Shown here: in pieces, positions 52,885-64,000 of the stretch
How the letters are laid out: every line of letters begins with the position of its first letter
Position numbering within the stretch: position 1 is the first letter of the stretch
Assembly (NCBI GenBank): GCA_037893245.1
Contig: JBAIAA010000024.1
Location: forward strand, 248,001 to 312,000
From: Crossaster papposus
Taxonomy: Eukaryota > Echinodermata > Asteroidea > Velatida > Solasteridae
DNA length: 64,000 nucleotides
Reading direction: 5' to 3'
Notes under the pieces: generated by a model
Told to the model about the DNA's origin: nothing
The model's input: only the letters and a program-made list of their open reading frames with translations
Databases searched by the model: none
Translations under genes and position numbers: made by a program

Positions 52885-55800
52885 ACGCGTCTACATTTAC
52901 ATTAACGTGTGTCTGACGTAAGGTGTTAATTCCGACGCATCACAAGTACAGAAAAAGCAGTGTCTGTACATATTAAAACAAACAGGGTGATGTAGTTTGG
53001 CAAAACAAGTTGATGTAGGGGGGTGGTGTGGGGGAGGCGGTGAAGGAAACAGTTGACAGAAAGGCATTACTTTATACCTCCTCCTTTCGTGACCAATTAG
53101 TTGCAGGTTAATTGGGTCCTTGGACCCCGCCCTACTTGCAATGGAATAACATTGTAACTGGTTGGATCGTTTTGTTGCGAGGCTGACAACACTGCGTGTT
53201 GGGCTCGCATCACGCGTGGCTCACACCGGTCTCAACCGGATGTCCCATGGTGTCAAACCTGCTAGTTTGACGGACACAAACATCCTTAAAAATTCTCCAC
53301 GAAATAAATATTTTCTATTCCAAATTGGAAAAGAAAATCAGAGCGCCAGCGGACTCTGAAAGTTGGCAAGGTGTGGCGGATGCGAGCCTGCACTTTAGCG
53401 GGGCGGACCACCGTGTAAGACTTGGCGAGATCCCGGTGCTCGAAGGGACGTTTCGGCAAACATGTTTGGCCTGGTTTGTGAAATGACACATGCGTGGTTT
53501 TTGCAAACGTGCATTCATGGAGTCGGTATAGGATATTATGAGCTACTTTGTGTCCGATGTTACCGCACCAGAAGTGCAAGAATGTGTCAAAGACCTCTCC
53601 GCTTTCACTCACTGAGAGCGGGGAGTTTGACAAGCGAAACTGATCACTCAACTCATTACGAGGTATTTCAGGGGTAGAAAGCTATTATCTTACTTAAGGA
53701 GACACGGCGTCACATCGGACAGAACATCTGCATATATGTTTAGAGTTTGACAATCTGGAAAGACGTCAATAAATTAATAATTCTTTTGTTTTAGTAGTAT
53801 GGATGGGTAGCAGCTCCCTATAACTTATACTGACGCAGTTGCGCTTTTAAAATGCACCCTGAAATGACGTAACGTTATACATAATCGATCACCTTATTCA
53901 CAATCTTAGCAGCAACATACATCAACCATCCGGTGTTATATTTTACCGGTGTTATCCTTAAGCATGCAGAGTTGCTTATTATTATTTTGAGGGATTCCAA
54001 AATTTCATAGCACCTCGCTACTTTATAATTTGAACCTACAAAGAGTTTTTAAAAACAATCTTAAAATGTGTTATTTTAAATCTACACCTAATGAAAACTA
54101 ATGCTTATTACATGTAGGAATTAATTCCATGTCCAGACAAACTACATCTCATGCTGAGGAGGTCCCAGGCCATTTCTCTTACCACAAAGGATGCTTAAAT
54201 TTCGGAAGTTGTGGAGAACACTGTTTAGGGAATAAGAAAACTAATGTCATACGTTTTTTTCTTCTGTCGAGACCCATAGGTTTGGTACACAGGAGCTCAG
54301 ATGGTGTCCAGATATGGAATTCTCTCCTACATGTACAACCCAAAAATGTTAATTCCCCGACAACATTTTACAATAAAATATTACTGGCCGTAACACATGA
54401 CTTTGTTGTTACCTGATCCCGAAGCACGACCTCACCTGTCGGTTACTCCGTGTTGACACAACCCTTCAAAAATGTCGGTATGCGCAGCCGATACCTTAAC
54501 TCAGCACACCTGGAAACTAGAAAAGAGAAAGAAATAACAGAATGGGAAAACAGTTTCGGATACTATACATCGAATGTCCCATGAGACCGTTCCACACCTG
54601 CCTGTAATGCTACTATTTCTTTTCAATCGGTAATTTGTCAATGATTAGACGTAGCCCGAAGCGACTGGTGCCGTATTATCTCCCAAACGACGGAGTTGTT
54701 ACAGTTTATATTTGACCGGTATATACACAGAACCGGATCCCGTCCGAAATAGTTGGGGTCGAGCGGACTGAAAATAAACCTTGAATTTGAGGAGGAAGAG
54801 TTTACAAAACGCGAGACAGGCTAGGGTGATATGATCAGTATAGCGTATCAAACGTTTGTGTCAGGGAGCAAACGACGTGCATGAACCGCCCTAAAACCGC
54901 CTTATAAATATTATGTTGTGTTTTGTTTTATGTCACCGCCAACACCCCCCTGGATACACCACTGGTCATGACTCTGGTCTGATCTTAGATGTGTCTCGTA
55001 AACCATTCCTTCTTATTCCTCCTTGCTTAAACCAAACCCTGGAATACTACAGGCTGTGAAGGTGAAGGTAGCAAACCCTGGATATCTATGAAACGAAATC
55101 AAAGATCGCCACAGACATTCCAGTCAAGCTGATTAGATCTGAAATCAAACTTTCAATTTATTTGACACAGGGATTTATATTTCCTGGAAGTCATAGAGAC
55201 CTGCCAAAATGACAGCTCACGCATGCGCAAAAAAGAGAAGTCAGCGTCATACCATGGAGGAATAAATGGTCATACATGACCCGTTGATCCTTTATATCAC
55301 GTGTGAAATACACACAAAATATCGATATTCTTTACTCACGACTTCACGATGTACCCCTTCCGTTGAGAAACCCTTACGCAATCCCCCTCGGTGAAGCATT
55401 AGTGGTAAATGGTGCTTCTGTTAAAACTGGTATGGCGCCAAATTTGTACGCTGGCACCCCGCACGAGGTGGAACCCGCTGACTAGGGAGAGGACAGGTGC
55501 ACATGTCTACATCTATAACGTCCAAAACGCTGGCCTGCTGGAATTCTACGACTGTTTGATGTACTATTGCTTTTACTTTTTCAATGACTTATCCAAAATC
55601 TTGCACAGTTATATGCGGACGTGTGCCACCAGATTTCAATGATTGAAACAGTCGTTTGGGTTGAAACGGCGCCAATCAAATTTTTATTTGACCAAAAATT
55701 CTTCACGTCCGATGCTGTTTTAACGAGCGCCATGGCTTGGTATACCAGCGAACCACTGTATAAAAGAAACAGAGTCACAGACCGGGTACCAGTCACCGAG

Positions 55801-56833
55801 TACAGGATAGGAATGCATGTGGATAATACAATCATATTTATTATCTTCTCCGAATGACCCCTGGCTGTTTTGAGTGGCGTAGACTATCGTATAGTAGCGT
55901 AACGCTACACTTACTTCTTGTTTTCACAACGACAGTTGTGGTGGCTTCTCGTTAGAAACAAATCTTAAGTTAGAGGGATATGAATGATGTTGCGAGTCGG
56001 TGAGCCTTAAGATTTTGCTGAGATCGCTAACGAGACTCTTGGCCAACAAACGGAGGTATACGATCGGCTTAGAGTAGAACTTCCCTGTTATGTTTGACTG
56101 GGCTAGAATTCCCATACGGACTATAGCCGTGTTCGCACTGGACTTTTTTTTGGGAAGGTTTTACTGAGACGATGGTAAAATAAAAAATGGTCAAATAATT
56201 TAAAAAAACGTAAGCAACATGTATGATTACGCTACTTCCCAATAAACACTATGGCAGACTAGCTTTAAACTGTTTTTATCTATCTGCATTAGTTTGAATT
56301 CAATGCTACTAATGTATAGTTACATGTAATCAGTGGTTCCTTTATTTATCTTCCCATGTTACTTATACAACCGCTTGTCACGGAGTTTAAACCTTTATCT
56401 CATTTCAGCAGCCTTTTGCGGGGCGCCCGGCAGATCGAGACATGATTTGTGTTATATTTCTCTGCACGTGAACCTCGTTTCGATTTACACTGCATGGTTC
56501 AAACACGAGCCAGCAAAACAAAACTTGCTTGCGTCGCTTCGATTTCGGTTGCTAGGCAATTACATAAGGGTCCAATCAGGTTGCCTTAAAGTGAGTCACT
56601 AAACCAAACGGTGCGAAGGATCCATTTTGCTCATCTATCAGGCAGAATTTGAGTTGATTAAACAATAATCGACCGTAAATCGAGCAACTAGCAGGCCGAT
56701 TTGGGGGCCCATCACGCAGATTTCAATTACAAGCGTGAAATATCTCGGTATTACTATCAGGCACACAACAGACTGAGACAGTTACCCCTCGATGGTTCTT
56801 ACCGCAACAAACATTGTGTGTACACAGCTGCGA

Positions 56834-56873
56834 CGGGAGGGGGTACCAGACCACGGGAGGGGGTACCAGACCA
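56834..56873. repeat. Perfect 2 x 20-bp tandem repeat
   Basis: CGGGAGGGGGTACCAGACCA is present twice in a row with no mismatch, GC-rich within AT-rich surroundings. Confidence 0.8.
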
Positions 56874-57120
56874 CGGCGTGGTCCTCAAGAGACTCTGCAT
56901 ACCAAAGGACTTCCGAAAATAATATGTTTTTAATCATTTCTGAATGAAAATGAAGACGTTTATCTGGTCAACATAAAGCCACCAAAGGTCTTAATCTTAT
57001 TTATTTGTTAGTAATCAAAACATCATCAGACCTTACATCTTATATTAAAAAATGTACTTTTAACCGTTAATTTATGATGCGTGGCGCCTGCCATGCGGCC
57101 AGCCTTACAAGGTTCTTATC

Positions 57121-57165
57121 ATTGGTCGGTACCTATGACGTCATACCAACACTAAAAGTGATTGG
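57121..57165. promoter_or_regulatory. Promoter-like CRE flanked by two CCAAT boxes
   Basis: ATTGG at 57121-57125, TGACGTCA at 57135-57142 and ATTGG at about 57162. Both CCAAT boxes read on the minus strand, which would drive transcription toward lower coordinates. An ATGGCAGGCGCC start lies about 30 bp downstream in that direction but opens only a 22-codon frame. Confidence 0.25.
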
Positions 57166-59327
57166 CTAAAGGTTGCAATTGGATGACGAACTTCATTCAA
57201 CCACTGTTCCTTTCTCTGTGATTCAACCACGGCTCTCCACACACAGTGTAATATGATGAGACTATGAAAACGAATTGAGAAAAATGACATGGAACTTTGA
57301 AGAAAAAAGTGCATCTTTAATGTTCTACTCACCTGCGATTTTTCACCGGCAGCTCTCCAGTGTATATAATAACGACCGATAATTGCCGAGTACAACAATA
57401 CACCGCCTTGACAGTATTCTATGACACATTTTGCGTATATACCGTGGCACTCCATGCGGTACTAGCGCTTCGGGGCACGGCAACGAGAAAGAAGAATAAC
57501 TCACCGGTGCGCAGCGCTTACAGTCTACCGTGGCACACCGGCCAAACATTCGCGACGGGCCCGCTCTCCTTGGCACAGTACACGCGGACATCTACCCGTA
57601 TCATAACAAGTCGAAGGCTCCTTAAACAAACAAATAACCGACCGCATTGTGCCCTCCAGACACATATTGCTAATTAATTGTTTCCACCGAAAGTATTTTG
57701 TTTCCCCGTTCCCGGTCCTGCCTAGGAGCAACTTTGAAACCATAGGTGGCCACATTTTTAGAAAAAAATCCACAACACTTAAGCAAATATGTTGGCAAAC
57801 TTGAGTGATAATGACCTACCTTAATATTTTTTGCCGGATTGTTGACGGAGGTAGATAGATTCTGTGTTGATTTAAGGGTCATCTTCCCTGAATTTGAGAT
57901 TTCATAATTTGTTTTTAGTGCAACGAATCCCACTGTATAGAAATGTTGTACAAATAGCTCCTAACCTTGGGACAGTTCACGACAGGTTGTCTCACTTTTA
58001 CTTTTAGGAAAATTGGGCCTAATAGAATGCAGAAATCGAAATAAAAACACAAAAACATATGGACGAATTCAAACGGGAAACACTAGAAGCCGAATCATTA
58101 CCAATAAATACCAGAACCTATATTGCCCAGAAACAAAATCCAGATTTTTTTGCCTGTCCATAGAATGTTGGAGAAATCAGGGTAAGTAAAAATAACTAAA
58201 ATTCTGTAACCTAATGAGAAAAGGTTAAAAACAAATATGGCTCGTTCAATTGGCATTTTGTACATACTGTGTTCACAAGTCGATTTTAATACTGTACAAA
58301 CATCAGCTTTTACGATAAATACAATAAAACGAGCGTTTTAATGCTTTCACGAATGAATGAATGAACATTTGCACAGGAAAATAGACAAAAATCACCATCA
58401 TTACTTCAGAATTTTTTCATAGTCAAAAAACAACATCTGATAGCAAATATAACGATTCAGTCTTGACAAAAATGATAAAAATCGCATTTACATGATAATG
58501 CATGTGCGTGCTTTCTGGTTCTCACTCGGCTTCGATAGCTTCAAATGGCATTCCATATGGACAGCTGATTATTTCGGTAAACAATATTTGCATTCTCTTT
58601 TTAAGAGTAGACAAACATGCTTGTTTTATATATCTTTTATATAACTTTGTTTTTAAGGAAAATAATTATTAATCTAGGTAACTTTCATTTTGAAAAAAAG
58701 AAGTCTGCACACGAGCCGCGCTTCTCGAGAAACATTAAATGCCTTTGAGAATCATTGCATATTTCCGTGACTTCCTTTGTTTTTAAAACACCTCATGCGA
58801 GCGTTATATACTGAGTCTAAGATCAAGTTTGGCCCCTTCTTGATTCCATTCCATTTCTGATTTGATGGACATCTAGCAACATGACTCGTTCTCTCGCACC
58901 CTCCTGGGCTGCACGTCAATCACTCGACTCGCCTGCGCATGCGCGCCAGGGCACCATCTCGGCATGATGGCGTGCCAGAGTGCTATGAGACCCAAACTCC
59001 CGATGACGTGGAAAAACATTTCCAGCAGTGTTCGGCGATGGATTCCGTGCGGGGCCAAAGCGGTGATCACGCGGCGGGACGGCGGGACTGGGTGTAAGGC
59101 CGGAGACTTACAGTAACTCCCTGCGCTCGAACCGATTGACAAAGAAAACATCCACACAATCACATGGAAATAGTTTGGGGACGGATAAAAATATTGAACA
59201 CTTTTTTTTTTTTCTCAAGGCGCGCTACATGCAAGTGCAGTTGCAAGTTGAGATCGAACTCCAAACTTGTTTCATTTTGAGTTTCTAGTCTCATCTGAAG
59301 TTGGGCTTCGAACGCTGATTGGTTCAT

Positions 59328-59412
59328 GCTAATTTACATCATGACGTCAATTGTGTCTGCATTTCCATTGGCGTTGCCATGCTGACACATTCGCACTCAC
59401 CACATGACGTCA
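59328..59412. promoter_or_regulatory. Promoter-like group: two CREs and two CCAAT boxes
   Basis: Perfect TGACGTCA at 59342-59349 and 59405-59412, with ATTGG at 59328-59332 and 59367-59371, so both CCAAT boxes read on the minus strand. On that side, at 58870-59160, is a GC-rich patch with TGCGCATGCGC (NRF1-like, about 58934) and a GTAAGT donor at 59111. This is suggestive of a minus-strand first exon, but no protein is recognised. Confidence 0.3.
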
Positions 59413-59859
59413 CCTACCAAAGGGAACCCCTCATCATAGAGCTATCTATTAAATGCTCTATTACCAGACAATTAGTCAATTACAACGATACCAGGGAAAA
59501 CCTTGGTAATCACAGAACATAACTGACACGCAAAGAACACGTTACCAGCGAGAAGTTAAGTAAGTTGACTGTAACTGGTCCTCGGCTGTGCTCTCTGAGC
59601 ATTTGCCATAATGCTCTTGCAACTTTTCAATAAATCGTATAGATGGTATCACGATAACTCCCTGTACACGCCTCTTTAAATTCATCTTAAGAATGTCCCA
59701 TAATATTCCAAAGTGTCTAAACCTGTCCCAACCGTTTGGGATTGACGTTAAAATAGACAGTGCCGCCTACTGCGCCGACAAATTGGCCTGGCTTGGCCTC
59801 CCGTCAGCACTCGCGCCAAGACGCACCGTGCCACCGCCGAGCCATCGATTGAAAAGAAA

Positions 59860-59929
59860 CAGCCCAGGCACTGGCGCAGGGGTCAGAGGTCAAACAGCCC
59901 AGGCAATGGCGCAGGGGTTAAAGGTTAAA
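59860..59929. repeat. 2 x 35-bp tandem repeat with DR1-like sites
   Basis: Two copies beginning CAGCCCAGGCA at 59860 and 59895. The first contains GGGTCA-G-AGGTCA (59880-59892), a perfect one-base-spaced direct repeat of nuclear-receptor half-sites. The second has the degenerate form GGGTTA-A-AGGTTA. Confidence 0.75.
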
Positions 59930-60213
59930 CGGCCGCCAGATCGTTACCATTTTATCCTCTACGAAAGTACACCTATAGTACACTTTCCTGACGCTCTGCT
60001 GGATAGATTTTTTGTCACAAAGCTGCTCTTGATTTGTTACGAACCTTGCTCAGTAATTATTCTGTACTAGTATAAGTATTTTTCTTTCCTAAACTGACAT
60101 TTCCGACAGTTCGTTTACGTACAGATCCAGCGATTAATTATGAAAAACAAGACTGCGTCCCCAGCTTCTGACCAGCTTCAGCGGGCGCCTTTAAAAACAT
60201 GTCAGCCAACTGA

Positions 60214-60320
60214 CCAATCAACAAGCAGCTCTCACTGGCCAAATTCCTGCTCAAAAACGACGTCACAATTTCTAAAGTCGACTCAGATTGGCTGGCGCGG
60301 GGATCGCATACAATTTGCAT
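60214..60320 (+). promoter_or_regulatory. Promoter-like group: CCAAT, CRE-like, ATTGG, octamer
   Basis: CCAAT at 60214-60218, CGACGTCA at 60259-60266 (one mismatch to CRE), ATTGG at 60287-60291 and the octamer ATTTGCAT at 60313-60320. About 190 bp further on, ATGGCCGACGAC at 60509 opens an 80-codon frame starting MADDASKIKPIDKH. The product is not recognised. Confidence 0.25.
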
Positions 60321-61402
60321 GCTCGGATATATCAGAAGTTCGGAGAGTAAATCTTCACATGTGAACGCCTGGCTTCCTTCGGTTATTGACACTACATGTA
60401 CAAATAATATATTCGTCACATTGTTAAGCTGATTAAAAACTACAGTGGACAAACGAGTTTCTTCCAATCGATATTGGGCGAGTTGAACTAATTCACGGAC
60501 ACATTGTAATGGCCGACGACGCTAGCAAAATAAAACCCATTGACAAGCATTTTGGAGCTTTGTTCCTTTTTGTCTGCCATAAATCGGCTACAGTTTCTAA
60601 CAAAAGAAAAGCCAAAGACGTCAAGGTGATAGCAAAAAATCTGAAATCGTTGACTTTGTCAAGTGATTCAATTTACACACTCTGCCAGTTCTGTACTTTG
60701 ACAAAAGCCTCAAAAGGGCGCTGTAGTGTTAACAAGGCGGCGAAATTGTGAAAGACCAGAAAGTCTTTGATCTTTTCCGTAGAAAGGACAACGACTCGGA
60801 ACATTTCTTTGAAGAAAAGAAATAACACAGAGAGGTTAGAATGGTGCATTTTTAAGGAATAGATCAAGAAATCCTAAATGATTTAAACAAAATATTACTT
60901 GTAGGACAAGACTATTAATAATTAAATCAAGTGTCAATAAATGCCTTTGTTTTAGTTATTTAAAAAAAGTTGGATCGTGGAAGCTCGATTTTGTGTGAAT
61001 TAGGATCATGCACTTTGTCTTTAACAACAACATCAGCCAATTCTCAAAATGTCGGCGTCCATTTTTGGTTGTTGATCGATCTCCACTCACATCCTTGTTC
61101 TCAGTGACACCTTCGTGGATCGCAGCCGAGAAAGGTGCGTTCAAAAGGTATCCGGAATCGAGGATAGTAATGTAGAATCATGCACAGAACATCATATGAA
61201 GCACGATATGTGGCAGAGAAAACCCCCCCTCTTTTGTGTTGACCATTGTGTTCCCGGAATCTCAGGAATTCCTTTTAGGTTTCAAGGGGGGGTGGGTTAG
61301 GTTACAATAGTGTTGAGTGCGTATAAAGTATAGGGATAAGAGGGGGGTACCCCTCTGCCACATATCGTGCTGGGTATACAGAACAAGAACGTAGTATTAA
61401 TG

Positions 61403-61616
61403 GGGTCAACCCGATGTTCCCCAGTCCCGATGTTCCCCAGTCCCTATATTCCCCAGTCCCTATGTTCCCCATAGTTGTTACAATCAGTAATATAATAAAA
61501 TCGACCATCGATTTTATTACATTACTGGTCGATTTTATTACATTACTGATTGTAACAACTATGGGGGAACATAGGGACTGGGGAACATAGGGACTGGGGA
61601 ACATAGCTACGCACCC
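61403..61616. mobile_element. Foldback-type MITE with tandem repeats in both arms
   Basis: A 214-bp inverted-repeat element. The left arm holds nearly four copies of a 16-bp unit (GATGTTCCCCAGTCCC and variants, 61413-61472) and the right arm nearly three inverted copies (61567-61605). Inside these is a perfect 25-bp stem (61467-61491 with 61542-61566) and a 20-21-bp unit repeated in the centre. A 9-bp direct repeat GTATTAATG flanks it at 61394-61402 and 61617-61625. Arms built of tandem repeats are typical of foldback elements; a 9-bp target duplication is typical of Mutator-like transposition. A 100-codon minus-strand frame over it is an artefact of the repeats. Confidence 0.65.
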
Positions 61617-62884
61617 GTATTAATGACCCCAACCACTATCCACGTCAATGCGGTATTAAAAACTATTTACAAGCTTTCCAAAGCAAAAGGTGTAACCTTT
61701 CACCTTTAGTACCGTGTACCAGAAAGGTTTATTCACTAGGGCGTTTTATTTCTGGAAGGTGACATGCCCATGTTTTGGTCTCAAAGAATGAGTCGAGCCA
61801 TCCTTACGTACCTCCACGGTTCAGGAGTTTCTTCACGGCAGAACTCTTGTTCTGAGTGTTTGCTCCTTTGAGATGATGACAAAAGCGACCGAACTCGTAA
61901 GCCCACCGGTCGGTTTACCTGTTAACCAATTTCCCTTCGCTAATCTCAAATCAGCAACAGTTTTTCCTGATCTATTGTAGAGATGTTTATAATCACTGGA
62001 TACTGATTTAGGGGCGTAATTAGGTTCGTTTTATAAATAAAGGCACAGCAAGGGGCGCCTCACGGGTTTCATTATAACCTATAGCGGCGCCAAGCCAATG
62101 TGTAGGGGGCGAGTTTAGGGGGCAGAGAATCTTCACAACCCACGAGAAAATGATCATGGGGCTAATGAGGGAGCTGACAGAAGAGTTGGCAGCTAAACTG
62201 CTTGATGTTTAGCCCGTCCTATTGACGGACCGTCCGTTTCAGACCATCAGACTACAGACATGAACTGACGGATCACCCATTCAGTATGAGCAAACGACGC
62301 ATGATACTATAAGGACACTAACGGTCAACGTGTGACAAAGTGATCATGAGTTTACAATGCATACGGTTCCAGCTATAAGAAGCAAAAGGCTAACCAGAAC
62401 ACTGCGACTAGCTACATTGCAAACCAACTACACAACAAAAACAACCATCTACTAACGAACAACTGCACACGATAACAAGAAAGACGAATAAAATCAACTA
62501 TAGTATAAGTAGTCTATATACCAAACAGCAAAATACGGTAAAATAACTATCAACAAAACAACCAACAGATATCATGACGCTACGGCAGCAGTGTAAATGA
62601 CGATAAAATATGCACCGATGACAAATGACAAGGACAGTCACCTGATGACAATCGTCACACATATCACCACACATACACCTGTCGCAGTTGCAACTACATC
62701 ACTAAATAAATACAAACTGAAAACTGTAGCTCTTTTAGTGAGATTCCGTGGTTTTTTTATTGAGAAATTTACATAAAACTTTTTTTCAGCACTCTTTTAA
62801 GAGATAGAACCGTTTAGGTACACCACGACCGACACGTACAAAACAATAATTTGGTATTTAAAACTAAAACCATTTCGATTGGAG

Positions 62885-62900
62885 CCCCCCCCCCCCCCCC
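62885..62900. repeat. Poly(C) tract (C16)
   Basis: Sixteen C. Confidence 0.9.
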
Positions 62901-63110
62901 TTCAAAATGGCAACAGTATAACGAAAACTCTGGAAACAAAAATGTACAATAATAGGGTTGTGCGGGTGAATTACAACGTGCGCATAAATATTTTGTCAAG
63001 ATCACAATATACTTTACTATATTACAATTAAATAACAAAATTAACGTTGAGAAGAGTTGAAACTTCTGAAAGTATTTATGTGATTCACTAGAATAGGCGC
63101 GGTTCTGTTA

Positions 63111-63125
63111 GGGGGGGGGGGGGGG
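63111..63125. repeat. Poly(G) tract (G15)
   Basis: Fifteen G, 210 bp from the C16 tract and opposite in strand, followed by TATATATACACACA. Confidence 0.9.
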
Positions 63126-64000
63126 TATATATACACACAATAATTTGTAATGAGAAATATTTTGAGAATACCAAATTATTTGCCATTTTGGGGAAAAATA
63201 AGAATTTCGAAAAGGTAATTTTGGAAAAGTTGGCAAAAAGTTAGGACATTTCAGAAAACAAATCTTAAGATCAGTTGCCACAAACAATCACATTTACTTT
63301 TTATATAGAATTTTGTTGTTTCCGTTTAGAGATATTTTCCAGGGGAATAAAACTACAGTTTACCTCTTTAAAGTGTAAATTTTAAAGACAAGTCTTAAAC
63401 ACGCAGTAAAGCTATTAAATACCATTTGGATCAATCAAGCACTTTGTGTCGATTTTAACATGGAAACCAAAACAGATTCCTCATAATATTACTACTTTCT
63501 GAAACATTCTTTAGATTTCATTACATGTAAACTCTTACTTATTATATACATACATTAACATGCCAAATTATGAAAGAATATACTAACAATATAACATTTG
63601 TCAGGTGGAGAAATTCGAAAACAATAAGCGGTATTTCTGTGTAGGCGGGAAATTTCGTTAATTAAACAATAAAACTAAAAGACAAAACTCCCACGAAAGT
63701 GTATAATCAGCTGAGGAACACCCTGTAAATGTCGTCAGTCACTTAAGATATCTGTACGTTTTTTTCTAGTTTGTAATCCTCATGTGGAACAGGGTTCACC
63801 TAACTACATGTACCAGTTTACAAACCAAACTGTTTAAACAAGGGGTATAATCTCCCCTTCCATTGTCTTTGAATTCCAAACTCTCGATTCCATTAGGAAA
63901 GTTAAGTTTTGGAAGTCCGTAGGAAAAGTAAATGCTTTCTGCAAAAAGTGTAGGAAAACAGGAAATAGTCGTGTAAAAGGACATACGTCAATATAGTAAA

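Larger units (their letters stand above)
46319..57120. other. Non-coding DNA, no recognisable gene
   Basis: Contains a G10 run (47020-47029), CTCF-like and GAC repeats listed separately, and GC-rich patches at 48250-48420, 50080-50400, 52370-52610 and 53160-53480. The patch near 50325-50390 has two ATTGG motifs and AAAATGGCGGAG, a YY1-like start context, but the frame closes after 16 codons. Confidence 0.5.
60752..64000. other. Non-coding DNA around the foldback element
   Basis: Apart from the foldback element and two G/C tracts, I see a stretch at about 62390-62720 that is strongly A+C-rich and G-poor on this strand, and AT-rich DNA to the window end. No frame is convincing. Confidence 0.5.

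Noticed and set aside
61302-61604. 100-codon minus-strand frame
   Set aside because: Encoded by the foldback element's tandem repeats, giving a repetitive peptide.

Overview
This is a gene-poor stretch of an animal nuclear genome. Long AT-rich non-coding DNA is interrupted by GC-rich islands. There is spliced coding sequence with consensus GT..AG sites, and there are many mononucleotide and short tandem repeats and small inverted-repeat transposon remnants. I see no prokaryotic operons, rRNA, CRISPR or viral genes. The compact two-exon DMRT gene, the very many poly(G)/poly(C) tracts and the over-represented palindrome TACATGTA fit a marine invertebrate. A non-vertebrate deuterostome or lophotrochozoan is my guess; the clade cannot be fixed from sequence alone.

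The only confident protein-coding gene lies on the minus strand at 25446-37398. It encodes a DM-domain plus DMA-domain transcription factor of the DMRT3/Dmrt93B type. Exon 1 (36963-37398) carries the zinc-binding DM domain and exon 2 (25446-26332) carries the DMA domain. They are separated by a 10,630-bp phase-1 intron. Joining them gives an uninterrupted 440-residue frame. A polyadenylation hexamer pair lies about 170 bp past the stop. CCAAT boxes, a possible Inr/DPE pair and a CRE/E-box/CCAAT group lie upstream.

Layout: 1-25250 is downstream of the gene and holds poly(G/C) tracts, microsatellites and a 92-nt near-perfect hairpin (8989-9080), with no convincing exon. The intron (26333-36962) holds a hairpin element carrying two CRE sites (27361-27531), a 727-bp TIR element with a TAA target duplication (30465-31191, PIF/Harbinger-like), a period-20 G tract, a duplicated E-box and a CpG-rich block. 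The region 37.4-64 kb is upstream of the gene. It holds nuclear-receptor-type direct repeats, CTCF-like cores, promoter-like CRE/CCAAT groups at 57-60 kb, and a foldback element with tandemly repeated arms and a 9-bp target duplication (61403-61616).

The most noteworthy items beyond the DMRT gene are the three structurally different inverted-repeat elements, the recurrent poly(G/C) tracts, and the recurring pairing of perfect TGACGTCA with nearby ATTGG.
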